Below, one piece after another: positions 1 to 8,994 of a stretch of DNA of 56,039 bases (positions are counted from its first letter, which is position 1; each line of letters starts with the position of its first letter). The DNA lies in NCBI GenBank assembly GCA_944321875.1, contig CALUMX010000020.1, positions 1 through 56,039 of the forward strand. The letters are read 5' to 3'. A model generated the notes under the pieces. That model ran no database searches. It was not told where the DNA came from and saw only the letters and a list, made by a program, of their open reading frames with translations. The stretch is from an uncultured Muribaculaceae bacterium (GTDB lineage Bacteria > Bacteroidota > Bacteroidia > Bacteroidales > Muribaculaceae). The position numbers were made by a program, and so were the translations under genes.

Positions 1-60
1 AATATTTCTCAGTAAATCTCTCCGGCTTTCTGCCGTCGGGCTCCCCCGTTTTTGCGAGTG

Positions 61-92
61 CAAAGGTAGGTACTTTTAACTTCCCCTCCAAA
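61..92 (-). promoter_or_regulatory. Leftward promoter, possibly of an rRNA operon
   Basis: On the minus strand TTTG (89-92) is followed after 20 nt by TACCTTTG (61-68), an exact match to the Bacteroidetes pattern TTTG-N19/20-TAnnTTTG. A/T tracts lie just upstream (93-165). No reading frame of the window begins between here and the left edge, so the transcript leaves the window with a leader of more than 55 nt. The strong match, A/T-rich upstream part and untranslated leader are like Bacteroidales rRNA promoters; the identity of the target is inference. Confidence 0.55.
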
Positions 93-208
93 TTTTTTCG
101 CAACTTTTTTATGCTCTAAAACATAAATTTTTCACTTCCAGCTGTCAATCAATTAATTATCATGAAAACTTTTTTACGCTTTTTCACAACCATCTAACGA
201 GATACCTC

Positions 209-2095
209 TCATTCATTGATTCCGACAATATAATCGTAGAGCTTTTTATAAAATGGAGTTTTCGACATTGTCTCAACAGAACCGCATATAACCAACTTCG
301 ACCGGGCCCTCGTCAACGCCACATTCATGCGCCGCAAATCAGAAAGGAATCCGATACGCTGCCCATCATTGTCACGGACAAGACTGATAAAAATCACATC
401 CCGCTCCTGGCCTTGAAATCCGTCAATCGTATTAATAGTAATGCGACGGCGAATGGAACGCAGCACTCCGCTTCGGCTCAACTGCTTTTTCAGATAGCCC
501 ACCTGTGCCTTATAAGGAGAAATCAATCCGAAGTCAATATTCTCCGCCTCAATCCGCTCTACTCCGATTTTATTGACATACGCTTCCAATTGCTTCAGAA
601 AGAAATCGCCCTCCTCCGCGTTGATTCGTCCCCGACTTGCCGACACGTATTTTTCCCGGAAATCAAAATCGGAAGTATCAATCCAGACAATCGGACTGTC
701 AAAATCCAAAATTCCCCGATGGCGCACCACCGGGTCGGCCACCAAACGCCCCGAATAAAACCAGTCGGAAGAGAAACGCATGATGGCCTCGTTCATGCGA
801 TACTGCACATTGAGCATTGTCACCGCCTCAGGACAACGGTCGACCAGCACTTCCATCATCGAGCGAGTAAGTCCGCGCCGTTCCGCATCGACGCATTTAA
901 TTGTCGGAGGGAGCTGACAGTGGTCGCCGGCAAACACCACACGGTCGGCCCGCGACACGGCAATCCAGGTAGCCGCTTCCATGGCCTGCCCTGCCTCATC
1001 TATAAATAAAGTGGAAAAACGGCGTCCCTGAAGAAGCGGATTGGCACTACCGACAAGCGTAGATGCCACCACCCGGGCATTGTCGAACAGACGGACATGA
1101 ATTTTCACCTCCAGTTCCACTATTCTCCGCCTCAAATCACGCAACCGCGAAGCAAGCGCACTCCGCTCACCTCCGGAACGACGTCTCGCCGACGCCGCCA
1201 GGTCGCGGACAGCCTTGCGCAGACTCCATAGTTCCGGATAGTCGGGAGAACTCTCAAACTGCCGCTCATAGGTAGCCGAAAGCATCGCATCACTTACCCT
1301 CACCGGATTGCCGATGCGAAGGACGGGAACGCCCCGCTCGACCAACTTCTCACAAATCCAGTCGACAGCCATATTGCTCTGCGCACAAACCAACACCTGG
1401 TCCTCCCGCCGCAACGTTTCGTAGACGGCCTCGACGAGCGTAGTCGTCTTTCCCGTTCCCGGAGGACCATGGACAATTGCCACGTCCCGGCAGGAAAGTA
1501 CCTTGTTGACCGCCGACTCCTGACTCTTGTTCAACCAGGGAAGCCGCACCGGATATATGTCACGTAATCCCGGACGACGCAATCCGCAGACAATATCGGC
1601 CATCTCCGCCAGCCGTCCGTCACGGGCTGCCGAAACCACAGACAAAGCATCGAACATGGCCCGATAGGACGTATCATCGAAGGCACGGACCACACCAAGT
1701 GTCCGCACACCGTCGATTTCCTTGAGAGCCGTAGTCGACGGCAATGTCACGACCATGCGGTTCCCCTCCACGAAAGAAACCACCGAGGGGAATTTCTTAT
1801 ATACCAAACTCCCGTTGATTCCCTCATAGAAGAAATTGACCTGCACCCCATACTCAAACGCATGCGCGACGTCGTCGTCAGCATCGCGCACAAGCTCCAC
1901 GACAAAACGATTGAGCGAATTGTAATAACTCCGTCCCAACCGGACAGGAAACCAACAAAGTCCGCGTGCCACTTTCTGCCGCACGTCGACCGACTCCGAC
2001 ATCCGCTCAAACTCCGCTTTCTCGTAGTCATACTCCATCCGCAGCAATTCCCGCTGACGGGCAAAATGCAATTCTTTGGTCTCTTTTCTTTCCAT
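209..2095 (-). CDS. UPF1/DNA2-like superfamily 1 helicase
   Basis: A 628-residue ATP-dependent helicase of the UPF1/IGHMBP2/DNA2-NAM7 group, expected to unwind DNA or RNA in the cytoplasm. Visible motifs: Walker A GPPGTGKTT near residue 210, the Walker B type FIDEAGQA, motif III GDHCQLPP, QYRMN (motif IV region), TIDGFQGQE (motif V) and NVALTRARSKL (motif VI). About 200 residues precede the helicase core and carry the family's nucleic-acid-binding part. The ATG at 2095 (MERKETKEL) is chosen; an upstream TTG frame would add 19 residues translated from an intergenic repeat and is rejected. A TATCTTTG box ends 5 nt before this ATG, so the mRNA may be leaderless. The specific substrate is unknown. 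Confidence 0.9.
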   Translation of the reverse strand: MERKETKELHFARQRELLRMEYDYEKAEFERMSESVDVRQKVARGLCWFPVRLGRSYYNSLNRFVVELVRDADDDVAHAFEYGVQVNFFYEGINGSLVYKKFPSVVSFVEGNRMVVTLPSTTALKEIDGVRTLGVVRAFDDTSYRAMFDALSVVSAARDGRLAEMADIVCGLRRPGLRDIYPVRLPWLNKSQESAVNKVLSCRDVAIVHGPPGTGKTTTLVEAVYETLRREDQVLVCAQSNMAVDWICEKLVERGVPVLRIGNPVRVSDAMLSATYERQFESSPDYPELWSLRKAVRDLAASARRRSGGERSALASRLRDLRRRIVELEVKIHVRLFDNARVVASTLVGSANPLLQGRRFSTLFIDEAGQAMEAATWIAVSRADRVVFAGDHCQLPPTIKCVDAERRGLTRSMMEVLVDRCPEAVTMLNVQYRMNEAIMRFSSDWFYSGRLVADPVVRHRGILDFDSPIVWIDTSDFDFREKYVSASRGRINAEEGDFFLKQLEAYVNKIGVERIEAENIDFGLISPYKAQVGYLKKQLSRSGVLRSIRRRITINTIDGFQGQERDVIFISLVRDNDGQRIGFLSDLRRMNVALTRARSKLVICGSVETMSKTPFYKKLYDYIVGINE

Positions 2096-2100
2096 TGCCG

Positions 2101-2132
2101 CAAAGATAGTGAAAGGCGAGCGCAGAGACAAA
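2101..2132 (-). promoter_or_regulatory. Promoter of the helicase gene, inside repeat locus A
   Basis: Minus-strand TTTG (2129-2132), 20-nt spacer, TATCTTTG (2101-2108). It is the gene-proximal edge of the first repeat unit. Only CGGCA separates the -7 box from the ATG, which predicts a transcript with almost no leader. Confidence 0.65.
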
Positions 2133-2354
2133 ACGGAAAACACAGTTTTCAAGTTTTGGCTTTGCCGAGCCGCAGCCTATCTTATCCAAAGATGGCCAAA
2201 GGCGAGCGCAGAGACAAAACGGAAAACACAGTTTTCAAGTTTTGACTTTGCCGAGCCGCAGCCTATCTTATCCAAAGATGGCCAAAGGCGAGCGCAGAGA
2301 CAAAACGGAAAACACAGTTTTCAAGTTTTGGCTCTGCCGAGCCGCAGCCTATCT
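2101..2354. repeat. Repeat locus A: three tandem 86-bp units
   Basis: Units start at 2101, 2187 and 2273. Units 2 and 3 differ at two bases up to the final edge. Each unit begins with CAAAGAT, then GGCGAGCGCAGAG, a central palindrome with arms CAAAAC-g-GAAAAC and GTTTTC-aa-GTTTTG around ACA, then TGCCGAGCCGCAGCCTATCT. The ends (AAGATAG and CTATCTT) are inverted copies, so the unit as a whole is an interrupted palindrome. Reading frames across it are open but only reflect the repeat. It fills most of the space between the divergent helicase and DUF1460 genes. Related loci lie at 27.8, 41.3 and 55.8 kb. Confidence 0.95.
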
Positions 2355-2451
2355 CAATGAAAAGCACACAACTAACTACACAGGTTTCAGGCACGGAATT
2401 CGCCTAAACGAACAAAATTTGCTCCATTTCGGTCACTAAGCGTCTTTCACG

Positions 2452-2483
2452 TTTGATTTATCTACCAAGATTTGTTATCTTCG
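2452..2483 (+). promoter_or_regulatory. Promoter of the DUF1460 gene
   Basis: TTTG (2452-2455), 20-nt spacer, TATCTTCG (2476-2483), one base off the TAnnTTTG consensus. It lies 18 nt before the ATG at 2502. The stretch from 2355 to 2451 shows nothing else. Confidence 0.6.
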
Positions 2484-2501
2484 TGGAAAATTTACATCTC
2501 T

Positions 2502-3371
2502 ATGAAAAAATACCTACTCAGCATTTTAATGATATTCTCAGCATTGGCAGCCAACGCATTTACCATTGAGGCTACCCGCATGCACTGCAGTGAAGACACC
2601 GCAAAAATCAACAAATGGCTCCAAGAAGCCATCGCAGCCGATTTAAAAACCCCTAACCAATACATGTCGTTCTTTGCCGACAAGCTGCTGGGCACTCCCT
2701 ACGTTGCCGGAACGCTGGAAGGCGACAGAGAATACCTGACCATTAACGTCGACGAACTTGACTGCACAACTTTTGTCGAAACGCTCATCGCTCTGACGAA
2801 AGCAGCGATGGCCAATTCACCGACATGGTACACCTACGCTGCCAAACTGGAAAACGTGAGATACCGCAACGGCGAACTTGAGGACTATGCCTCCCGCCTC
2901 CACTACATCAGCGCATGGGTGGTCGACAATACGGCCCGCGGCAATTTCCAGGAACTCACTTCAGCTATTCCGACGGCAAGACCTTTGGTAAAAAGCATCA
3001 ATTTCATGTCGCAGCACCGCGACAAATACGCGGCTCTCGCCGACAGTACACAATTTCAGAAAATTCGCAACCTGGAAATGGGCTACAATCTTCACCAATT
3101 CTATTATATTGACAAAAAAAGCCTCAAGAAGAAAAACGTGGTGGCCGAACTCATCAACGGCGACATCGTTTGCCTCGTCACGAAGGTTGACGGACTCGAC
3201 GTTTCCCACCTCGGCATCGTGCGCTTCGTCGACGGAGAACCGCATCTGCTGCATGCCTCCTCAACCGCCAAAAAAGTAATCATTGACGAATACAACCTGT
3301 TTGATATGCTGAAGAACCAGCGCAACATTCAAGGCGTGCGTATCATACGAGTCAGCGAATCGCGCTATTAA
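2502..3371 (+). CDS. DUF1460 N-acetylmuramoyl-L-alanine amidase-like protein
   Basis: A 289-residue exported protein with a signal peptide (MKKYLLSILMIFSALAANA, cleavage near residue 19). It matches the DUF1460 family, which has an NlpC/P60-like cysteine-hydrolase fold and is placed among murein amidases acting on peptidoglycan stem peptides in the periplasm. The likely nucleophile is the Cys of LDCTTFVET; SHLGIVRF supplies a candidate catalytic His, and LLHASS is another conserved block. The ATG at 2502 is preferred over one 30 nt upstream because only it starts a clean signal peptide. The gene is monocistronic, with its own promoter and a strong terminator. Substrate specificity is family inference. 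Confidence 0.8.
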   Translation: MKKYLLSILMIFSALAANAFTIEATRMHCSEDTAKINKWLQEAIAADLKTPNQYMSFFADKLLGTPYVAGTLEGDREYLTINVDELDCTTFVETLIALTKAAMANSPTWYTYAAKLENVRYRNGELEDYASRLHYISAWVVDNTARGNFQELTSAIPTARPLVKSINFMSQHRDKYAALADSTQFQKIRNLEMGYNLHQFYYIDKKSLKKKNVVAELINGDIVCLVTKVDGLDVSHLGIVRFVDGEPHLLHASSTAKKVIIDEYNLFDMLKNQRNIQGVRIIRVSESRY

Positions 3372-3400
3372 ATTTCGGCTCGAAATACAAAAGTTTCATT

Positions 3401-3437
3401 TCGGAATACGAAAATACTTCGTATTCCGATTTTTTTT
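3401..3437 (+). terminator. Intrinsic terminator after the DUF1460 gene
   Basis: A perfect 12-bp stem (TCGGAATACGAA and TTCGTATTCCGA) with a 5-nt loop, followed by eight Ts. It starts 29 nt after the stop codon. Confidence 0.92.
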
Positions 3438-3448
3438 ACTTATATTTG
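3418..3448 (+). promoter_or_regulatory. Candidate fbp promoter overlapping the terminator
   Basis: TATATTTG (3441-3448) fits the -7 consensus. TTCG (3418-3421), one base off TTTG, lies 19 nt upstream inside the right arm of the preceding terminator. The leader to the fbp ATG would be about 80 nt. Confidence 0.45.
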
Positions 3449-3537
3449 CAGTATATCGGATGTGGCCCGGCAAAAGAAACAAGTAATCTAAATCTCTCTG
3501 CTCTCGCCTTTCCATATAACGGCAAAATGCAAACTCA

Positions 3538-5550
3538 ATGACAATTAACGAAATTATGGCACAGCGACACTCTTTTACGGCGGCCGAACTTGAAGGCAAC
3601 GTACAATACCTGCAGTTGCTTTCACGCCTTTTCCCTACTATTGCAGCCGCAAGTACGGAAATCATCAACCTGGAGGCAATTCTCAACCTCCCCAAAGGAA
3701 CCGAACACTTCCTGACGGACATTCACGGAGAATATGAAGCCTTCCAGCACGTCCTGAAAAATGCTTCAGGCTCGGTGAAACGCAAGGTAAACGACATTTT
3801 CGGAAATACGCTGAGAGAGTCGGAAAAGAAAGAGCTATGCACGCTCATCTATTATCCTCAGGAAAAACTCGAGCTGGTGAAGGAGCACGAGAAGGACATC
3901 AACGACTGGTACATGACGACACTTAACCAATTGGTCAAGGTGTGTCAGAACGTATCGTCCAAATACACGCGCTCCAAAGTGAGGAAAGCCCTTCCGGCTG
4001 AATTCTCCTACATCATTCAGGAGCTTCTCCATGAGACGGTGAACGAACCCAACAAGCAGGGATATATCACACAGATTATCTCCACCATCATCTCGACCCT
4101 ACGCGCCGATGACTTCATCATCGCCATGTGCAACCTCATCCAGCGGCTCACCATCGACTCACTGCACATCGTGGGCGACATCTACGACCGCGGTCCCGGC
4201 CCGCACATCATCATGGACACCCTCTGTGAATACCACAACTTCGACATTCAGTGGGGTAACCACGACCTTCTGTGGATGGGCGCCGCAGCCGGCAACGACA
4301 GCTGTATCGCCAACGTTATCCGCATCTGCATGCGCTACGGCACGCTGACCACCCTCGAGGAAGGCTACGGCATCAACATGCTGCCGCTCGCCACCTTCGC
4401 CATGGACGTCTATGCCGACGACCCCTGCGAGGTATTCGCCATGAAGCAGAAATTTGCCGACAAGGCATACCCCGAAAAAACGCTGCGCCTCATTGCCCAG
4501 ATGCACAAAGCCATTGCCGTCATTCAGTTCAAGCTGGAGGCTGAGATTATCCACCGTCATCCGGAATTCGGCATGAAGGACCGTCTGCTGCTCGACAAGA
4601 TTGACCAGAAGAAAGGCACCATCACCATCAACGGCAAGGAGTATCCGATGCTTGACTCCCACTTCCCCACCATCAACCCGAACGACCCGTTCCGCCTCAC
4701 GGAAGAGGAACGTGACCTGATGGACAAGCTCCACACATCGTTTATCAACAGCGAGAAGTTAAGAAAGCACATCCGCTGCCTGTTCTCCGACGGCTCCATG
4801 TACCTTGTCTGCAACAATAACCTGCTCTTCCATGCCTCCATTCCGCTGACACCGGAAGGTGAATTCAAGGAAGTGATGATTGAAGGGAAACCTTACAAAG
4901 GCAAGGCTCTGTTCGACAAAGTGGACCACCTCGTGCGCGAGGCATATTTCGAAAAAGAATACAAGAACCACCAGTATGCCCTCGACTATATGTGGTATCT
5001 CTGGTGTGGCGCTGACTCCCCGCTGTTCGACAAGGACAAGATGGCGACTTTCGAACGATACTTCATCGCCGACAAGGAACTGCATAAGGAGGAGAAGGGT
5101 GCCTACTACCGCCTGCGCGACCGCGAGGAAATCTGCGACAAGATTCTGATGGAATTCGGCATCGACTGCTCAGACCATCCACACATCATCAACGGCCACG
5201 TGCCAGTGAAGACCATCAAGGGTGAGCAACCCATCAAGGCCAACGGCAAAATGCTTGTCATCGACGGCGGCTTCTCCCGTGCCTACCAGCCAGAGACAGG
5301 TATTGCAGGCTATACGCTCGTCTACCACTCACGCGCCCTGCAGCTCGTGCAGCACGAACCGTTCGAATCGCGCAAGAAAGCCATTGAGGAAGGACTGGAC
5401 ATCAAGTCAAACACGTTCCTCGTTGAGTTCAACAGCCAACGTAAGCTCGTTAAGGACACCGACAAGGGCAAGGAGCTGCAAGCTCAGATTGAGGACCTTC
5501 AGCAACTGCTGGCCGCCTACCGGCTCGGCATCATCAAGGAAAAGGAATAG
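3538..5550 (+). CDS. fbp: Fructose-1,6-bisphosphatase, class III
   Basis: A 670-residue cytoplasmic enzyme that hydrolyses fructose 1,6-bisphosphate to fructose 6-phosphate and phosphate, the committed step of gluconeogenesis. It is the long class III type known from Firmicutes and Bacteroidetes, unrelated to the E. coli enzyme. The metallophosphatase motifs are visible in order: DIHGEYEAF near residue 60, GDIYDRGPG near 215 and GNHD near 240, with NGHVPVK and DGGFSRAYQ near the C-terminus giving further metal and phosphate contacts. The length is normal for the class. It is a single-gene unit with its own promoter and terminator, converging on the ribosomal array. Confidence 0.96.
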   Translation: MTINEIMAQRHSFTAAELEGNVQYLQLLSRLFPTIAAASTEIINLEAILNLPKGTEHFLTDIHGEYEAFQHVLKNASGSVKRKVNDIFGNTLRESEKKELCTLIYYPQEKLELVKEHEKDINDWYMTTLNQLVKVCQNVSSKYTRSKVRKALPAEFSYIIQELLHETVNEPNKQGYITQIISTIISTLRADDFIIAMCNLIQRLTIDSLHIVGDIYDRGPGPHIIMDTLCEYHNFDIQWGNHDLLWMGAAAGNDSCIANVIRICMRYGTLTTLEEGYGINMLPLATFAMDVYADDPCEVFAMKQKFADKAYPEKTLRLIAQMHKAIAVIQFKLEAEIIHRHPEFGMKDRLLLDKIDQKKGTITINGKEYPMLDSHFPTINPNDPFRLTEEERDLMDKLHTSFINSEKLRKHIRCLFSDGSMYLVCNNNLLFHASIPLTPEGEFKEVMIEGKPYKGKALFDKVDHLVREAYFEKEYKNHQYALDYMWYLWCGADSPLFDKDKMATFERYFIADKELHKEEKGAYYRLRDREEICDKILMEFGIDCSDHPHIINGHVPVKTIKGEQPIKANGKMLVIDGGFSRAYQPETGIAGYTLVYHSRALQLVQHEPFESRKKAIEEGLDIKSNTFLVEFNSQRKLVKDTDKGKELQAQIEDLQQLLAAYRLGIIKEKE

Positions 5551-5581
5551 ACCCGCGACAAGTCAGAAATCCTAATAAAAC

Positions 5582-5618
5582 AAAAGCCTCCCCGAACTGA
5601 AAAATCGGGGAGGCTTTT
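5582..5618 (+). terminator. Intrinsic terminator after fbp
   Basis: A 14-bp stem, AAAAGCCTCCCCGA and TCGGGGAGGCTTTT, with a 9-nt loop, 31 nt after the fbp stop. The flanking A and T runs let it work in both directions. Confidence 0.9.
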
Positions 5619-5754
5619 CCATTTTATCCTTGACTGTTCCGGCCCGTATGCAGTCTTCTTAGCCAATCTGCCGTCCTCCTGAGGCCGGAACGATTATTTT
5701 ACCGCGAAGACAGCAAAGCCCCGTCAGAACGGCCGAAAAAAGCGCATGTAGCAT

Positions 5755-5795
5755 AAAAAACGACCGGACAGCCACCGTTGGGTGACTGTCCGGTC
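5755..5795 (-). terminator. Terminator of the ribosomal protein array
   Basis: On the minus strand a stem of GACCGGACAG and CTGTCCGGTC, with further pairing of CACC and GGTG inside, is followed by six Ts (AAAAAA at 5755-5760 on the plus strand). It begins 26 nt after the rplQ stop. Between it and the fbp terminator lies a weaker inverted repeat (GTTCCGGCC 5636-5644, GGCCGGAAC 5683-5691). Confidence 0.88.
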
Positions 5796-5821
5796 TATAG
5801 TTTGAAGTAAGTGCAATCCTA

Positions 5822-6304
5822 TTATTCAGCAGCCTTTTCTTCAGCAGGTGCTTCAGCAGCTGGAGCAGCAGTAGCAGCGGCAGCTGACTTGCGAGAACGA
5901 CGAGTACGTGTAGTCTTCTTCGTCTCAGCAGTCTTGAGCATGTTTTCGTTGTAGTCAACGAGCTCAATGAAGCAAGTCTTCGCGTTATCGCCAAGACGGT
6001 TACCAGTCTTGATGATACGAGTGTATCCACCTGGACGGTCAGCGATTTTCTTAGCGATTTCCTGGAAAAGTTCAGTTACGGCAGCCTTGTTTTGCAAGTA
6101 GCTGAAAACAACACGGCGAGAAGCAGTAGTGTCTTCCTTAGCGCGGTTGATGATTGGCTCAGCATAGATGCGCAAAGCCTTAGCCTTAGCCAAAGTAGTG
6201 AAGATGCGCTTGTGCATGATGAGCGAGATAGTCATGTTCGCCAACGTAGCATCAAGATGCGCTTTCTTACGGCTTAAGTGGTTAATTTTTTTATTATGTC
6301 TCAT
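5822..6304 (-). CDS. rplQ: 50S ribosomal protein L17
   Basis: Protein bL17 of the large subunit, which binds 23S rRNA near the outer end of the exit tunnel. The 160 residues comprise the conserved core ([19 protein letters not shown] start; GGYTRI and ELVDYNE later) of about 120 residues and a low-complexity C-terminal tail rich in Ala, Pro and Glu, longer than in E. coli but common in Bacteroidetes. It is the last gene of the array, 5 nt after rpoA, and is followed by the terminator at 5755-5795. Confidence 0.97.
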   Translation of the reverse strand: MRHNKKINHLSRKKAHLDATLANMTISLIMHKRIFTTLAKAKALRIYAEPIINRAKEDTTASRRVVFSYLQNKAAVTELFQEIAKKIADRPGGYTRIIKTGNRLGDNAKTCFIELVDYNENMLKTAETKKTTRTRRSRKSAAAATAAPAAEAPAEEKAAE

Positions 6305-6309
6305 TGTAA

Positions 6310-7305
6310 TTATTCTTTATCTAATTTATACTTTGAAATATCCATTCCAAACGACAAGTTCAAACTTGCAAGAAGCTCATCAAGCTCTGTCAAAGACTTC
6401 TTACCAAAGTTGCGGAATTTGAGCAGGTCTGTCTTGTTGAACTGAACGAGTTCGCCGAGTGTTTCCACTTCTGCGCTCTTCAAGCAGTTCAATGCGCGGA
6501 CAGAAAGGTCCATATCCACAAGTTTGGATTTCAAAAGCTGACGCATGTGAAGTACTTCCTCATCGAATTCCTCGTTACCGTCAACCTCAGTTGTCTCGAG
6601 CGAGATTTTCTCGTCAGAGAACAGCATGAAGTGATAGATAAGAATCTTAGCGGCTTCCTTCAACGCATCTTTCGGATGGATAGATCCGTCAGTAGAAATC
6701 TCAAGTACAAGTTTTTCGTAGTCAGTCTTTTGCTCTACACGATAATTCTCAACACTATACTTCACATTGACAATCGGAGTATAGATGGAGTCAATGGCGA
6801 TTACGTCGATTGCGTCAGTAGGCAATACGTTTTCATCAGCCGGAACATATCCACGACCCTTGTTGATTGTAAAGTCCATCGTGAAAGAAGCGACAGTTGG
6901 ATCTAAATGGCAAATAACCAATTCCGGATTTAGTACTTCAAAACCAGAAAGTTCTTTGCCTAAATCACCGGCTGTCAATACTTCTTTGCCCGATACGTTG
7001 ATTTTGCCCGCGGTTGGTTCGTCAGTCTCTACGAGATGTTTGAATCTCACCTTCTTCAAGTTAAGGATGATGTTTGTGACATCCTCGATAACACCCGGGA
7101 TTGTTGCAAACTCGTGCTTCACACCGTCGATACGGATGGAAGAGATAGCATAACCCTCGAGAGAAGAAAGCAGGATTCGTCGGAGAGCATTGCCGACCGT
7201 CACGCCGTAACCCGGCTCCAACGGACGGAACTCGAACTTACCGAAGCGATTATCTGCCTCGAGCATTAATACTTTATCAGGTTTTTGAAATGCTAAAATA
7301 GCCAT
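6310..7305 (-). CDS. rpoA: RNA polymerase alpha subunit
   Basis: A 331-residue subunit that dimerises to start RNA polymerase assembly and touches promoter DNA and activators. The N-terminal assembly domain covers about residues 1-230 ([31 protein letters not shown]). The C-terminal domain begins near 250 and carries the helix-hairpin-helix segment around [15 protein letters not shown] and FGKKSLTEL. It lies between rpsD and rplQ as in the classic alpha operon, so its supply is tied to ribosome synthesis. rpoB and rpoC are not in this window. Confidence 0.98.
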   Translation of the reverse strand: MAILAFQKPDKVLMLEADNRFGKFEFRPLEPGYGVTVGNALRRILLSSLEGYAISSIRIDGVKHEFATIPGVIEDVTNIILNLKKVRFKHLVETDEPTAGKINVSGKEVLTAGDLGKELSGFEVLNPELVICHLDPTVASFTMDFTINKGRGYVPADENVLPTDAIDVIAIDSIYTPIVNVKYSVENYRVEQKTDYEKLVLEISTDGSIHPKDALKEAAKILIYHFMLFSDEKISLETTEVDGNEEFDEEVLHMRQLLKSKLVDMDLSVRALNCLKSAEVETLGELVQFNKTDLLKFRNFGKKSLTELDELLASLNLSFGMDISKYKLDKE

Positions 7306-7321
7306 GGATATTTACAATTTA

Positions 7322-7927
7322 TTATTTAGAATACAACTCGACGATTGACTGTTCTTTGATATTCTCAGGAATATCCTCACGTTGCGGTAAGTGGAGCAGT
7401 TTGCCACCCTTTACGTTCTCGTCCCACTCAAGCCAAGGATACTTGCTGTGGTTGAATCCTGCCAAAGCGTCAGCGATAACCTCGAGTGACTTTGACTTTT
7501 CGCGCACTGCTACAACGTCGCCAGCCTTAACAGAGTAAGACGGGATGTTCAATACGTTTCCGTTCACTGTGATGTGACGGTGTGTCACCAACTGACGGGC
7601 AGCTGCTCTAGTCGGTGCAATACCCAAGCGATAAACTACGTTGTCAAGGCGTGCTTCGAGCAATTGGAGAAGAACCTCACCAGTAATACCCTTAGTGCGG
7701 GCAGCCTTGTCAAACAAGTTGCGGAATTGTTTTTCCAAAACGCCGTAAGTGTATTTAGCCTTTTGCTTTTCACGCAACTGATTGCCGTATTCAGATGTTT
7801 TTCTTCTCTTGTTGGCACCATGTTGACCCGGGGCGTAGTTTTTCTTCGAAAGCACTTTGTCTTCACCGAAGATAGGTTCGCCGAATTTTCTTGCAATTTT
7901 ACTTTTAGGTCCGGTATATCTTGCCAT
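7322..7927 (-). CDS. rpsD: 30S ribosomal protein S4
   Basis: Protein uS4, a primary 16S rRNA binder that starts assembly of the 30S body; in E. coli it also represses the alpha operon. The 201 residues hold the N-terminal domain ([18 protein letters not shown]) and the S4 RNA-binding domain near 95-155 ([26 protein letters not shown]). No zinc-binding cysteines are seen at the N-terminus. A 124-nt spacer to rpsK, unusually long for this array, holds a strong RNA fold (7960-8026), which suggests feedback control by S4 here. Confidence 0.97.
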   Translation of the reverse strand: MARYTGPKSKIARKFGEPIFGEDKVLSKKNYAPGQHGANKRRKTSEYGNQLREKQKAKYTYGVLEKQFRNLFDKAARTKGITGEVLLQLLEARLDNVVYRLGIAPTRAAARQLVTHRHITVNGNVLNIPSYSVKAGDVVAVREKSKSLEVIADALAGFNHSKYPWLEWDENVKGGKLLHLPQREDIPENIKEQSIVELYSK

Positions 7928-7959
7928 TTTCTAATCTTTTATAAATTAAAGTGATCTAC

Positions 7960-8026
7960 GAATCTACCTAGTGCAGCCGCGATTGCAGAGAGGTGGTTGG
8001 ATGCAATCTTTCACATCGGCAGATTC
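7960..8026 (-). ncRNA. Structured mRNA leader before rpsD
   Basis: Between rpsK and rpsD the minus strand folds into an outer 9-bp helix (8018-8026 with 7960-7968, one G-U pair) enclosing a perfect 7-bp hairpin, GATTGCA and TGCAATC (8002-8008 with 7981-7987, 14-nt loop). GCCG and CGGC beside the hairpin offer an alternative helix. The position matches a ribosomal-protein autoregulatory leader; S4 as ligand is inference from the gene order. A Bacteroidia-specific S4 leader candidate has, as I recall, been proposed from comparative genomics; whether this is the same motif needs a covariance-model search. Confidence 0.6.
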
Positions 8027-8051
8027 TTGTTAATACTTATTCCCGAGTGAA

Positions 8052-8441
8052 TTAGACTCTTCTTCTCTTAGGAGGACGACATCCGTTGTGTGGAAGTGGA
8101 GTTACGTCAATGATTTCCGTAACCTCGATACCTGCTCCGTGTACTGTACGGATGGCAGATTCACGTCCGTTACCCGGTCCCTTTACGTAAGCCTTAACCT
8201 TACGCAAACCAAGGTCGTATGCTACTTTCGCACAGTCTTGCGCTGCCATCTGAGCTGCGTACGGAGTGTTCTTCTTAGAACCTCTGAAGCCCATCTTACC
8301 GGCGCTTGACCATGAGATTACCTGTCCTTCACTGTTTGCTAAGCACACAATGATGTTGTTGAAAGATGAGTGAACATGCAACTGACCGACACCGTCGATC
8401 TTAACATTTCTCTTCTTTGCTGCGACTGTCTTTTTTGCCAT
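8052..8441 (-). CDS. rpsK: 30S ribosomal protein S11
   Basis: Protein uS11 of the 30S platform, 129 residues, contacting 16S rRNA near the E site and the mRNA exit. The conserved blocks are [35 protein letters not shown] and the basic end RPPKRRRV. It lies 9 nt after rpsM; the structured spacer before rpsD follows. Confidence 0.97.
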   Translation of the reverse strand: MAKKTVAAKKRNVKIDGVGQLHVHSSFNNIIVCLANSEGQVISWSSAGKMGFRGSKKNTPYAAQMAAQDCAKVAYDLGLRKVKAYVKGPGNGRESAIRTVHGAGIEVTEIIDVTPLPHNGCRPPKRRRV

Positions 8442-8450
8442 ACTTTAATT

Positions 8451-8831
8451 TTATTTAGTAGCTTTTTTCTTGTTAGCAACTGTTTTCTTACGTCCCTTAC
8501 GTGTACGAGCGTTGTTCTTTGTGCTCTGACCGCGAACGGGCAAGCCGATACGGTGACGGATACCACGGTAGCAACCGATATCCATGAGACGCTTGATGTT
8601 CAATTGGATCTCGCTGCGGAGATCACCCTCTACTTTGTAGTTTGCACCGATTACTTCACGCACCGCTGCTGCCTGTGCGTCTGTCCAGTCCTGTACCTTG
8701 ATGTCCTTGTCAACACCTGCTTTAGCCAAAATCGTATTAGCTGCGCTGCGGCCGATGCCAAAGATATAGGTCAGGGCAATTTCTCCTCTCTTATTTTGGG
8801 GCAAGTCTACACCAACAATTCTTACTGCCAT
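8451..8831 (-). CDS. rpsM: 30S ribosomal protein S13
   Basis: Protein uS13 of the 30S head, which bridges to the 50S subunit and whose basic C-terminal tail reaches the P-site tRNA. It has 126 residues: [20 protein letters not shown] at the N-terminus, the helix-hairpin-helix around [10 protein letters not shown], and [19 protein letters not shown] before a Lys-rich tail. It stands between rpmJ and rpsK as in other bacteria. Confidence 0.97.
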   Translation of the reverse strand: MAVRIVGVDLPQNKRGEIALTYIFGIGRSAANTILAKAGVDKDIKVQDWTDAQAAAVREVIGANYKVEGDLRSEIQLNIKRLMDIGCYRGIRHRIGLPVRGQSTKNNARTRKGRKKTVANKKKATK

Positions 8832-8864
8832 AAACTATAATAATTTTTTCGCAAAAATAATAAA

Positions 8865-8981
8865 TTATCCTTGACGTTGTTTATACTTTGGGTTTTTCTT
8901 GTTAATTACATAAACGCGACCTTTTCTTCTGACAATCTTGCTGTCCGGGGTGCGCTTCTTAACTGATGCTCTTACTTTCAT
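8865..8981 (-). CDS. rpmJ: 50S ribosomal protein L36
   Basis: A 38-residue gene found by translating the gap between infA and rps[21 protein letters not shown], then [18 protein letters not shown]. This is bL36, which binds 23S rRNA near helices 42, 89 and 97 late in 50S assembly. The zinc-ribbon cysteines of many L36 proteins are all absent (Ser replaces Cys in PDSK), so this is a zinc-free form. It starts 13 nt after infA and ends 33 nt before rpsM. Confidence 0.95.
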   Translation of the reverse strand: MKVRASVKKRTPDSKIVRRKGRVYVINKKNPKYKQRQG

Positions 8982-8994
8982 TGTATTTTTGTTT

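Noticed and set aside
2101..2354. CRISPR array
   Set aside because: The repeats are directly adjacent 86-bp units without unique spacers, and no cas genes are present.
2076..2439. Small plus-strand open frames with repeated peptides (KGERRDKTENTVFKF)
   Set aside because: They are translations of the 86-bp repeats; the unit length is not a multiple of three, so the frame changes from unit to unit.
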